From assembly GCA_946902985.2 (NCBI GenBank), contig OX336388.2, positions 1,217,656,609 through 1,217,720,608 on the forward strand: a stretch of DNA of 64,000 bases. Reading direction: 5' to 3'. A program made the position numbers and the translations under genes. Under the pieces are notes generated by a model that had not been told where the DNA came from, ran no database searches, and worked only from the letters and a program-made list of their open reading frames with translations. Source of the stretch: Meconema thalassinum. Its lineage: Eukaryota > Arthropoda > Insecta > Orthoptera > Tettigoniidae. This document shows, piece by piece, positions 22,608-32,594 of the stretch (its first letter is position 1; each line of letters opens with the position of its first letter).

Positions 22608-23727
22608 TGTTATATTTCCCCTTCTCAATAACTATATATCGGGGTGCGTGGGGGTTAAACACCGGTACGATATAGACAGATGCAATAAACATTCACACCC
22701 AACTACACCGGTAAACGCAAAAAATAAAACACTGGATATCTTGTAAAAAAAATAGGCATGTATTCTGATACTAGACATACATATATACACTTGGCAGGAT
22801 CCTCGTCAATACAGACTACCCTAACACTCCCAATCATATCTACACAGGCACACTTATGACATACATTGATGGCCCTTGGAAGAAGATGATGATTGGTACT
22901 TAAAAATGCTGCTCTCAGATGTGAAGACTAACTCTACTGATTCTGGGGTTAATGCTCCCTGAGAATCAGTCCTAGTTACTTGTATAGAAGTTACTAATTA
23001 TTTCACACTTATGGTTTTCTATTACAATTGTTAATTACTGTAGATTACTGATCTTCAGAATCCAACGATTTATACTGCTTCGTGGATCTGACTGAATAAT
23101 AATGCTCTGAATCCGTTTGGTGGATTATCGCAACTAATTCGCACATGACTTGAACTACTCCACTCGGTAGCCACAAAATAGAATCTACTCCTCACACGGA
23201 GTCACGAAATCGAATAATATTCACTCCGCCGACAAGTATAAGTAACACCCTCATCCCCTCCTCAATCCACTGGTCTAAACATTTTAAATCACGGGTAAAG
23301 CCAATCCGAACAATATCTCCAAATAATGTCATGTATAATAACTTTCAAATTTAACTGAGACACACCTCTCGTACATAGTTGCCAAACCTACTCCTGCCGA
23401 CTTACAGAATGACTCACCTTTGCACCCGGGCCACTCGGATAAACCCAGCGCTAGTACGACATACTTCCTGGTTCCTGGGTACAAGTCCACCCTCAAATAA
23501 ATATTTCTACAATGTTAAAATATTCTCTTCTAAACTGACTTCGGATCCCGCTATAAACAATAACTTAAATCTAAACAAATTATATGAGAACCATTCACAT
23601 GCCATAATACACTCCAATAAATAATTGTTCAACATATAAAAGCATCAAATAAAATATTTACATGTTTATGGAAATCATGAGTCTCAAAAGTGAGAGTTCG
23701 ATCCCTTGTAACTATGGGGCGGTTTCA
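22608..23727 (-). repeat. gypsy-1 5' LTR
   Basis: On the minus strand it begins TGAAACCGCCCCATAG at 23727 and ends with TATAACA at 22608. It matches the 3' LTR over 22757-23727 with moderate divergence and a deletion of about 370 bp near 23150. Confidence 0.85.
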
Positions 23728-23749
23728 ATTGGTGATGGCTTTTCAGAGT

Positions 23750-24007
23750 GATTCGAGACTAAGCAGGGTGTACATCATTCATTAATGTAATGGATGAAAT
23801 AATGATGAGAGTTAAGAGACTCAATAAGACCTCTGAGTTTAATTCTTTAGCCTTTGCAGATGATGTTGTAATATGGGGTGAAAATGAGGTTGAAATACAA
23901 CAGTAGCTGAATGTTTGAAATGCTATGTTCAAGCGATTTGGTCTGAATATAAGTAAGTCCAAAACGGTAGTGATGCCCGTTAGTTGACAAAACATCTGTA
24001 CTATCAT
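23750..24007 (+). pseudogene. RTE-like LINE (RTE-c), first of three pieces: RT catalytic region
   Basis: Encodes FNVMDEIMMRVKR, then FNSLAFADDVVIWGENE with the RT FADD motif, and FGLNISKSKTVVMPVS, with several stops. The sequence stops at ACTATCAT (24000-24007), the target duplication of the next insertion, and continues at 29854. The start is 5'-truncated next to the gypsy-1 LTR. Confidence 0.85.
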
Positions 24008-24418
24008 CAGAGACGGCCGGTGATATTGGACTCAAGGACCCCGCCCTCCAACCCTCCTCCCTCCTCATCAGCCATGATGTTCTCTCTCCTCGCAACTAAT
24101 GTTTTGCCATCATGACAAAATGTGTGTAGTTCCTCTCCTTGTCGGTAGAGCAGCGCACTGGATGCTCGTGAGGGCTCATCAAAATTCGCCCGCTTTGTTA
24201 TTTATGTTGCCATGGCAACGCATACCTTCAGCTATCCCCTCTCCATCCTCTCACGCGCTACGTCACGAAGCGTGTGGACTCAGTCGGCTTGAGTCTGATG
24301 CAGCCACTGCCTGCCCTTTCAACGATTACGGCATTGGTTTATGCGTACAACCTCGTTTCCAAATATAGGCGATAGGAAGCAGCACCAAGTCACTGTGGCA
24401 GATATAAGTTTAGTATTG

Positions 24419-24945
24419 TAGGCGGCTTCGGTGGCGTAGTTGGTAGCATGCTGAGCTTCTATGCCCAAGATAGCGGGTTCAAACACGGCCGAAGCCGTCG
24501 GATTTTTTAAGAGCGTTAAAAATCCCTCAGTATGCCTTCCTTCGGAGGGGAAGTAAAGCCGGCGGTCCCATGTCATAGATTTATGGCATGTTAAAGAACT
24601 TTCCATTAATTACACCTGTGTGAAACTAAATTGTATAGGTTAAGAATGTAAACAACGCTCCTAGATTGCTACGTTCGTTGCCAAGAGCCGACTGCGGTGG
24701 CGTCTAGTAGCTAAGTTCTGAATTAGTCCTAGTAGTCGTTGATGGTGGCGTTTGGCGGCAAAAGTAGGAACTACATGAAAAAATTCAATGTCTGCAGTCC
24801 TCACTTGAATTGAAAACAGATAACACACACTAATACAGTCATCACAATTAACACCGGTTATCAGACAGATTCTACACACACCCAAAGTACACGGGGCTAC
24901 ATGACCGCGTTGTCGCAGCCCCTAAACTAAGGAACCAACCAACCA
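24419..24945 (+). mobile_element. tRNA-derived SINE, copy 1
   Basis: Head with A box TGGCGTAGTTGGTAGCATGC and B box GGGTTCAAACAC, then a body with GGGGAAGTAAAGCCGGCGGT and a tail of AACC units. Target duplications AGTTTAGTATTG (24407-24418) and AGTTTTGTATTG (24946-24957) differ by one base. It shares its whole length with the inverted copy at 61155-61587 but has about 80 extra bases after GGCATG (24595-24670). Confidence 0.9.
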
Positions 24946-24996
24946 AGTTTTGTATTGATGTTAATGGCGAAGTTGGAATGTATTCTGAATGATTTT

Positions 24997-25213
24997 ATGA
25001 TATAGTACTGCTGCGTGCCCTTTTGTAAATCAGAACTGGGCAAGTTAGAATACCGGGAAATTTCATGAGATACAATCGGACAATTCATTGCGTGAGAAGT
25101 GGTTACGTGGAATTTCCAGAGAAGGTGACACGAGAGGAAGCAAATGGTTACCTTCTGATCGCTCTGTTGCTTGTAGTCTTCATTTTCTTCCTGAGAGCTT
25201 CAGATCACATAAA
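24997..25213 (+). pseudogene. degenerate THAP zinc-finger domain
   Basis: After ATG-ATA-TAG (24997) the frame reads YCCVPFCKSELGKLEYRE, then after a one-base shift near 25060 FHEIQSDNSLREKWLRGISR and KWLPSDRSVACSLHFLPESF. This is the C2CH THAP pattern: CVPFC, an F-x-R/E-x entry, LR.KWL..I.R and a final C-x2-H in CSLHF. An early stop and a frameshift make it non-functional. THAP domains bind DNA in P-element transposases and related host proteins. Context favours a P-element exon rather than a host gene. Confidence 0.75.
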
Positions 25214-26258
25214 TTATTATCAAATTGGTTGCAACTAGTGGGATGTGGGTTGGCGACTATGGGACCCCAACTGAGTTTCCTTGAGCTTAGCTCCTCTCTT
25301 ATATATTTCATGTCAACTCTTACCCCAACATTATTAGGGTATCGGAGGCCTGGGACGTCTTTCATTTCCCTGCCTTAATTGGCTCTTGTCTTTTTCTTTC
25401 CTGCTGCCCTAATTTTTGTAGGATCAGACCTCATTTTGTCCTTTTTCTGCCTTCTCTAAGAAGCCCTAAAGGAGGTAGGGTGTGTGTTGTCCCACCAGGA
25501 ACGGTGCACCTTAGATATCGATACACCCTCAATGATGGAGATAATTGTTGTTTAAAGGGGTGAAATATCTAGGTCATCTACCCTTAGTGGTTTAGGTGAT
25601 GGTGAGAAATTATTATGAAATGAAATATACAGCTAGGCTTAACTAATTACTGACTTACAACTAACTTATGTACTAGAAGAAGAAAACGACAATAATAAAA
25701 GAAAGAAACGAATAAGGGAAAAAATGACGGAAAAGAAATGCCCTCTATCTTCGAAGGGCAGATTACCTTCCTGTTTATCCACTTAAAACAAGAATCAATC
25801 TTTGAAGAATGAGTATTGAGGTACTTAGAAACTACTAGAGCCATTAAAGGCAGGTAGAAAAGGGAAAGGGGGAGAGGGTCCACCCCCAAGTCAATGCAAA
25901 AAGGGGAAAATGGACCTCGCCCTGGAACACATCACTGTCGCCAACTCCCGAGCTCAAGAGCTGAGCTTTTGAAGGTGTAGCCCTATCCAGGGTGCATTAC
26001 GTGTGGTGAAGCTTCACACACCCTGCCTCCTTTGAGGCCTTGTGTAGAAGGCATTAGATGTTATGAAACTAAAAGAAGAGAGCTGACCCCTCGAAGAATG
26101 AGGGTATCAGGATAGATGATATACGGGTCAGTTACGGCAGAAAAATGAATGACTCCCTAGACTTTGGATGCTCTAATTTATTTAGCGTATGGATTATAAG
26201 ACAATATCGGTAATATATATGTACATATTTACAGACGAGAAACAAAGTCATTTGTGCT
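25214..26258 (-). other. P-like element interior and 3' untranslated region of LINE-3
   Basis: No coding frame is supported. Part must be the 3' region of the minus-strand LINE-3 that follows, but the junction with the P-like element is not visible. A purine-rich patch lies at 25670-25740. Confidence 0.4.
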
Positions 26259-29200
26259 TCACAATTGAATTACTAAGTTTTCAATCCAGCGTACAGCATC
26301 TGGAGTTGCCAGCAGGAAGTCCACTTCACCACCGTGATAGGCTCGAATCTTACATTCTTTGACAATGTGGTGAATAGACTGGTGTGGAGCTCTGCAGTCG
26401 CAGTGTGGATCAGGTACCTTTTTCCACTTGTGGAGGGCGTCTCTGCACCGGCCATGGCCTGTTCTGATTCTGTTCAGGGCGGTCCAGGTCTTGCGTGGTA
26501 GATGGAATCCACTTGGAATTCTGGGACCTGAGAAGATAGTATGCAGGCGCACATCTGTTGCTGCTTCCCACCGACCTTTCCACTGTTCAAGAGAATTAAA
26601 AACTTTAGCATCCATGTCAGCAGCATCACGCAGAGTTGGATGACGTGATTTTAGTCTTTTAAGATTCAAAAGTGGCAGGTCACTATGCACGGGTAGACTA
26701 GGATTCCTGGAGATCTTGTGAAATTCCCTCATAAGGGCATTAGATCGACGTAAATCAGATGGCATTATACCGGTTAGCAGTGGAAGCCAATGAACTGGAG
26801 TAGATATGATTGCGCCAGATATGATGCGCATTGTGGTATTAAGCTGGGTATCGACAAGCCTTGTATGATGACTGTTCAACCAAACAGGTGCACAATACTC
26901 AGCACTTGAGTACACCAAACCCAAGGCTGAAGATCGCAAGGTGATTGCTGAAGATCCCCAGGTAGTTCCACACAGCTTATGGAGGATGTTGTTTCGAGTC
27001 CTCAGCTTTTTTGCCAAGTTCAGTAGGTGTTGCTTGAAGGATAGTGTACGATCCAAGATGACTCCAAGGTATTTTGGGTTCCAATTATGACGAAGAATTC
27101 CGCCTCTGAAACTTACATTCAATTTCACGTTCGCCAAACGATTATTTAAATGGAAGCATGACACTTCTGTTTACCTCACACTGGGTTGAAGTCTCCAGAT
27201 TTTGAAGTAATTTTCCAGTATAGACAAGTCTTTGGTCAGAATCTCTTCAGTCGTCTCCATTACCTGATGTTGTACGGCTAGAGCCAAGTCGTCGGCATAG
27301 CAGAATTTTCTGGATGAAGTGTCGGGAAGGTCAGAGAGATATAAGTTGAACAATAATGGTGAGAGAACTGATCCTTGGGGCAATCCGTTGTTTAGCTTCC
27401 TCTCCTTGCTTATCTTGCTTCCAGTGATTACTTGGAACTTCCGATCACTTAACATATTGTTAACCAGTTGAGCCATTGTTCTGCAGGGTATGATTCGAAG
27501 AAATTTGTAGATAAGGCCTTCCCTCCACACAGTGTCAAAGGCAGCAGTAAGATCAACAAATGCTACAGATGTTTTCAGCTTCATTTGGTATCCTGCCTCC
27601 ATGAAGGATGTAAGAGACAATACTTGATCGCAGCAGCTACGCCCTGGTCTGAATCCTGCCTGTTCAATTGGAATATGCTCTAGGATTGCACTACTTATTC
27701 TATTATATATCAACCTTTCAAAAAGCTTGTAGCAGCAGCTAAGAAGGGCGATGGGCCGATAGCTTTCTACCTTGTTGCTGGGTTTGCCAGGTTTTAGAAT
27801 AGAAATTATCTTCGCCTTCTTGAACTCCAATGGAAGTTGGCCAGTCAACAGGATGTCAGTGAAGAATTTGGCCAGCCATTTCTGAGCGTATCCTCCCATA
27901 TGAATCAGGAATTCTGGATGGATGCCATCGAAACCAGGTGACTTGAAAGGTTTGAGGTCCTTCAGTCCCAATTCAATGTCTAAAACTGTGAAGGGACGTG
28001 CATATTCAGATGAGGGAGATGTCGTCTTTTTCAGGTCATGAAGTAGCCGTCTAATATGTTTGGTATGTTTCTTGTCGGGAGGCACTCTTGATGTGGTAAT
28101 GATGTGGGAAGCAATTTGGTCAGGTGTTACTTCTGAAGGTTTTCTGCATACTGGTCCACTTCCTCCCAATCTTCTCAGAAGGCTCCATGCTTCCCTACTT
28201 GAGTGGGTAAAGTCCATACTTTCGACTGTTTCTGTCCATTTCTTCCTTCGAGATAGGTCCAAGCTGGACAAAAGTTCTGTGGCTATCTCTGGGTCACCAC
28301 TTTGCTGGAAATGTTGATACAGTGTTTCACTTTCATCATTCCAACCTGGGATATATTCTTTTCGGTATCCTCTTGGTATACACTTTTTAGCCTTTGCTGT
28401 TACTGCACCGATGAAGCGTTGGTAGTTCTTATGAGATGGGGGAATCCAGCGAATGCTTTTATCCAGTTCCGTTGAAAACTTCGCCCAGTCAGCTTTCTGG
28501 AAGTTCCATCGAGCGTGTGGAGTTGATCGTATGACAGGGACCGTGCAACCAATTTGTATTATTACAGGTCTATGTTGGCTGTGGGGGAAGGCATCTATCA
28601 CTTTTCTTGTGGCATTGATGGGGAAGCCACTTTCATTGAAGCTAACAAAACATAGGTCAGGATTTGAATCCTTGCCCCAAGCAGCTGACCTGAAAGTACC
28701 TTGATCTTTGGCATCGAACACTAGATGGAGATTGTTCTCTTCAGCCCATTCTGCAAGCATGCTTCCATTTTCATCATTGTTAGAGTACTTCCAAGATTCA
28801 TGGTGACTGTTGAAGTCCCCTACATAAATTGCAGGATGTTCTGCAGTTTGTAAGACAAAATCGGGCCAGGGTGCCTTGGGTGGCTTGTAAACATTTGTGA
28901 TAGTGATATCATGCACTTGTATGACGACCGTATGTATATCTTCCTTCACATTAACAGAAATTAGTGCAGCCTCGTTTAAGTTGCTCCGGACATACGTAGC
29001 AATTCCATATACCTCATGATAAGTTGCACCAAGTGCAGTATATCCACGAAATTGACCTCTGCTTCGGAATGATTCTTCGCTGGAAACATGAGTTTCCTGA
29101 ATGGCGGCAATATCGATGGTGTTGTCCAGCAAGAATTTCGACAGATATTCACACTTTGCTTTGCTAATGCTTTCGACATTCATTTGTAGGAGTCTGATAG

Positions 29201-29690
29201 ATGGTCCAATGTTTCTCGTTAATGAGTTCTGAGAAGAACTGTTTATATTATTTTATCGATATGTCATTGCCAGGAGATCCTGTGGATAGTCTGGCTGCCT
29301 GTATTCGCTGTTGCTCATTTAGCACCACCCAGGAGGCACGTGTAGGGCAATTGAAGGTTAAACCTACGGACGTGAGCAACTCTACCTCCGGGTTGGAAGA
29401 GAACAAGAGTCGACTAATGGAGGTCAACAGGTAGATGACATAGAAGAGCCCAGCACAAGTGGAAATAATAACCGCCTCTGCTGGGGTCCAATGGTCTCCA
29501 ACCCAAGTCCCTCTAGACCTAGTTGTTCGCCCTTGTGGTGGGGATACACCCAAAAGGGCTCATGGCTAGTGAAGTTGGGAATTGGTGACCCTGTTGGATT
29601 CCTGAGTTGGGTCCGGTTTTCTTCTTTTTCCAGTGACTGGGATCAAATATTGTTAATACCTTTGTTATTTCTTTAAAAACAATAGTGCCT
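25640..29690 (-). mobile_element. non-LTR retrotransposon, nearly intact EN-RT frame (LINE-3)
   Basis: Minus-strand LINE with a leader at about 29190-29690, one long EN-RT frame (29183-26259) and a 3' region. The frame has a single nonsense codon. It is nested in the P-like element and points to a relatively recent insertion. Both ends are approximate because no tail or target duplication could be defined. A 101-codon frame in the leader (29553-29248) has no recognisable domain. Confidence 0.8.
26259..29183 (-). pseudogene. LINE-3 endonuclease-reverse transcriptase, one stop codon
   Basis: A 975-codon frame interrupted only by TAA at 27168-27170, in place of a codon in a segment reading RLQPSVR*TEVSCF. 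Endonuclease motifs: IQETHVSSEESF (about residue 35), NVYKPPKAPWPDF, VGDFNSHHESW and the HRPVII end. RT motifs: SPGFDGIHPEF, VESYRPIALLSC, GFRPGRSCCDQV, VDLTAAFDTV, GLPQGSVLSPLLFNLYLSDL and CYADDLALAV. The C-terminus carries a Cys/His cluster CDCRAPHQSIHHIVKEC. Layout suits I/jockey-group LINEs; the clade is uncertain. Confidence 0.9.
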
Positions 29691-29853
29691 AGTCCAAACG
29701 AAGTAAGGAAATCAAGCTTCAAAAATATGTGAGAAGAAAAAACACAATTCATGTATGACGTCATCTCTGACAATTACTGGAAAAGCATCACAAAAAGCAG
29801 TTTACATCTTAAACGGTTGAGTCCCCCTCGGTAAAATACACGAGCCGCCACTG

Positions 29854-30078
29854 ACTATCATCACTCTGAATGCTACAAAGTTAGAACAAGTATATCAGTT
29901 CCGTTACCTTGGCAGTGTAGTGTTCACAGATATCCAATCATTTGAAGAAATCACTAGTAGAGTTCAAAATGGAGCACAATTTCATCACCTCGTGAGAGGG
30001 CTTCTTTGGGATAAGCAAGTTCCTTTATGATCAAAACTAATACTCTACAAGCGCTTCTTTGTAACTGTTACTACTTAT
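29854..30078 (+). pseudogene. RTE-c, second piece: after the RT catalytic region
   Basis: Encodes TLNATKLEQVYQFRYLGSVV, then EEITSRVQNGAQFHHLVRGLLWDKQV and LYKRFFVTVTTY. This follows directly on the first piece in RTE-type proteins. It ends at Tyr of the usual TYGSETW motif, where the large LTR element begins; the rest resumes at 59278. Confidence 0.9.
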
Positions 30079-30910
30079 TGTTAAGGGCCGAGCCCTTAGG
30101 GCTCAGGACCCTACGACCCTAAAAGGGAGAGGGGACAACGCCACTGACCTAACACGCTGGACATCGATATCTAAACCTACGACCACCAGACTTCTCCAAA
30201 AACACCTAAACACCTTCTTCAACCCAAAATCCGCCCCCAGGCTGGGAATATAATAAGCCTATACATTTTCTTCACACTGTAAGGAGACGGCCACTTGACA
30301 CAAGGTGGTTAGTCAACATCTTACATCACACATAAACAAAGACACTATCGCTGGTATTGGGAGCATCAACAATGACGACACGCCGACTCAGCAACTCGAG
30401 AACCCTTAAAAAGGAAGGCCCGTGAAGGCTAGACTTCTGTTGTCGCCCTAGGCCCTGCAGGACGACGTCCCGATCATCCAGTCATCACCTGAGGTGAGAG
30501 TGTGCTCAGCCATCCTCATATTTTATTGTAATCCATTCCCTTCACACCTATACTAAAATTGTACTTGTAAAACAATCTTATTCACATTGTCCCACCTTGA
30601 AAGGGACCGCACATAACACTCATACTGATCAAATAAACCTTTGATCAGTAAGCCACATTTTGTCCATCATTGCATTTACCTTCACGTCCTTACTCCCTCT
30701 CTGACAGTCTTAATTGCCCGTGACCGTCAAACCAGTGAAGTGCAAGGTAAGACCTTCCATTGTGTTCGTACTAGCGTACTCGAGTAAACAGGCAGGCGCT
30801 AGGTCAGCAGTTAGGCTCCACACACACTGCAGCTATTTGCTCATAGCCGCAAGCACTCTCATTCTGATCGCACATCCCTTGGTAAGTAATTGCAGCCCCA
30901 TAGAATTGCG
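30079..30910 (+). repeat. 5' LTR of the pol-less element
   Basis: Begins TGTTAAGGGC with a palindrome GAGCCCTTAGGGCTC at 30090-30104. The repeat shared with 58446-59277 ends ATTGCG at 30910. The true LTR could extend to AACA at 31056 (giving TGTT...AACA ends and a primer site three bases later); then the 3' LTR would be truncated. Confidence 0.8.
30623..30650 (+). promoter_or_regulatory. poly(A) signal in a perfect hairpin, 5' LTR
   Basis: TACTGATCAAA and TTTGATCAGTA form an 11-bp perfect stem with the loop TAAACC. AATAAA (30632-30637) spans the stem top and the loop. The second LTR has the same structure. Comparable poly(A) hairpins in some retroviral LTRs modulate use of the 5' signal; that role here is inferred. 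Confidence 0.7.
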
Positions 30911-31059
30911 CCCCCATTTCATTACATCCTTTCACAAACACATACACTTGCAGTTTCCCCCAATTACGTGGAAACCTGCACCCTTTCGGAAACCACCCCT
31001 AAATTGGACATCAACACACACTTGTTCGCCCCATCCCCTAACACCGGGACTGAACAAAT

Positions 31060-31077
31060 TGGTGGAGGCTGGGTACC
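31060..31077 (+). other. possible primer-binding site
   Basis: TGGTGGAGGCTGGGTACC begins with TGG, as tRNA-complementary sites do, and sits three bases after ...CTGAACA. The matching tRNA is unknown. The position assumes the longer LTR. Confidence 0.45.
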
Positions 31078-31496
31078 ACGCAATTTAAGGGTAGGGACTG
31101 ATACAACGAGCCCTCGTGGTAGATCGGTAGAAGTACCTAGAGACAGCCAAGCGAAATCATGAATTTTCTTTAGAATACGCCCCACATTTTATCTTTATTT
31201 CAAGGGGATTTGCATTATTGAACCCACTCACCCTCCCTCAAAAGCAGTTAGAAGATACACCGCTCGAAAAAGAGGCCAGAGGCTATCAGTACTTCGCGAA
31301 AGGCATTGGGTACAAGCATTGTGCAGAGGCAAGAATATTTTTTTTCTCCACTAACCGGCCATATCAAAAATATATTAGCCCTACCAGCTCACATTCACTT
31401 GTTATTAATAACACTAAGTGTCCCACAAACCCCACGGGACATATTTATACATCTTATATACGGACACCTAGTAACACTAGACACTAACACACAAAT
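31078..31496 (+). other. leader region of the pol-less element
   Basis: No supported gene. It lies between the putative primer-binding site and the first frame, where a packaging or leader region would sit. Confidence 0.4.
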
Positions 31497-32039
31497 ATGG
31501 CTCCATCATACAGAGTAAACGTTTTAGAGAAAATTGGGGAATATCAAGACCTTATTAAATGGCACAAGGTCTTTGAGACAAGGCAGAACTACCTCAGGAG
31601 GTATCAGCAGCTCCTGCACGCTCGGTATATGATAATAATGCCACTTGTCCGGCCACGGAGCAGCCCCAAGAATCAAAAGATTAGGGCAAAATTCCCCACC
31701 CTCCGTACACAACTTAACAAATCACACTGGAGATTACACATGTTGCATGACGTTATGTTCCAGCAGTATGACAGCCTTCGGGAACAACATTTATACATAG
31801 GGACAAGCGGAACAAAATTAGCTGAACAGGCCATACGCCTTAACAGGGAATATGCTCAAATTTGGGAGGCATATCGCGAACTCCAAGCCAGCAACTTGAT
31901 ATTTGAATTCGCGGCAGGAGGTCCCACAGAACAGGAAGAGGACAATGACACATACACATTCACCAGGGCATTCACACAGCTATACAATTTTCAGAGCCAG
32001 CTCAAAAGACCATTAGGTCAGAGCGTAGGCGAAAGCTAG
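31497..32039 (+). CDS. hypothetical protein, first frame of the pol-less element
   Basis: A 180-codon frame starting MAPSYRVNVLEKIGEYQDL at the first good ATG after the leader. It is rich in Arg, Lys, Gln and Leu, and its middle (residues 50-150) looks helical, ending EFAAGGPTEQEEDNDTYTF. I recognise no domain, zinc knuckle or major homology region. By position it would be gag. The next frame (32157-32594) is in the same phase after two stops (32037 and about 32121), so both may be one decayed gene. Confidence 0.5.
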   Translation: MAPSYRVNVLEKIGEYQDLIKWHKVFETRQNYLRRYQQLLHARYMIIMPLVRPRSSPKNQKIRAKFPTLRTQLNKSHWRLHMLHDVMFQQYDSLREQHLYIGTSGTKLAEQAIRLNREYAQIWEAYRELQASNLIFEFAAGGPTEQEEDNDTYTFTRAFTQLYNFQSQLKRPLGQSVGES

Positions 32040-32156
32040 AACCAACCCCTCCAGTACAGACACAGAGCAGGGTGGGGCTACCCACCCCGACGTTACGTCA
32101 AGGGGCACGTCATTATAATATGAGCACCAATACCCCCAGCAACACGGGAGCAACCT

Positions 32157-32594
32157 ATGTACACTCCCAGGGGGGAACACAACGCGACAGAGTACACATT
32201 TTACCACACACACCCAAGGGGGATGCACTTGAAGACAGGATCATGTAGACCGGAGGCCATCAACCAAACAAGGCGCCACAAATCAGCACACACCCCTATA
32301 CACACAATGCCCGCACCCCGGCGGTTGCCGCCAGGGGCATCCAAACAAACACTCAGGATGGACAGGGAAAGATACACTAGGGAAGAGCAGGAGGTGGCCT
32401 ATAGGCGGTCATACTACCCGGACCACAGAGGCCCAACTAGAACGACACCAGGGGTGCACGCCACGACGAGGGCTGAGACACGAAATCGACGGCGAAACGA
32501 CCTGAAGGGCGGGGGCAAAACCCGCATAACATCGAGACATCCACTGTACGATACGACAACAGATCATACATGTCCACAAGACGAACGGGCCTAA
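32157..32594 (+). pseudogene. hypothetical basic frame, likely continuation of the first frame
   Basis: A 145-codon stretch in the same phase as the upstream frame, very basic (RRSYYPDHRGPTRTT, ETRNRRRNDLKGGGK) and low in hydrophobic residues, as in nucleic-acid-binding tails. No zinc-knuckle Cys pattern is present. The codon content follows the A/C-rich composition of the region, so chance openness is possible. Confidence 0.35.

Larger units (their letters stand above)
15104..23727 (-). mobile_element. Ty3/gypsy LTR retrotransposon, degraded and interrupted (gypsy-1)
   Basis: On the minus strand the order is 5' LTR (23727-22608), primer-binding site (22606-22562), gag with part of protease (22086-21112), start of RT (17472-17300), integrase end (17140-16940), a purine tract GGAGGGGATT (about 16443-16452) and 3' LTR (16442-15104). 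RT core, RNase H and integrase core are deleted. A LINE and a MITE split the RT start. The 3' LTR ends at BEL-1 and lacks its last 150 bp or so. Confidence 0.85.
24008..29853 (+). mobile_element. P-element-like DNA transposon remnant with nested insertions
   Basis: An 8-bp direct repeat ACTATCAT flanks this block exactly (24000-24007 and 29854-29861) and the RTE-c frame resumes after it. The ends start CAG(AGA)CGGC and, inverted, CAGTGGCGGC, a weak terminal inverted repeat. Inside is a broken THAP domain (24997-25213), the DNA-binding domain of P-type transposases. An 8-bp duplication plus THAP fits the P superfamily. The catalytic part of a transposase was not found. A SINE and a LINE are nested inside. 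Confidence 0.6.

Noticed and set aside
22690..22760. Homology between the BEL-1 LTR end and the gypsy-1 LTR (shared CGGTAAACGCAA at similar distance from GCATGTATTCTG)
   Set aside because: Only 12 bases match and the intervening sequence differs; most likely coincidence.
24421..24495. tRNA gene at the head of SINE copy 1
   Set aside because: It recurs as part of a longer SINE with target duplications at 61155-61587.
24997..25213. Host THAP-domain gene
   Set aside because: Stop after two codons, a frameshift inside the domain, and location within a block bounded by an 8-bp duplication favour a transposon relic.
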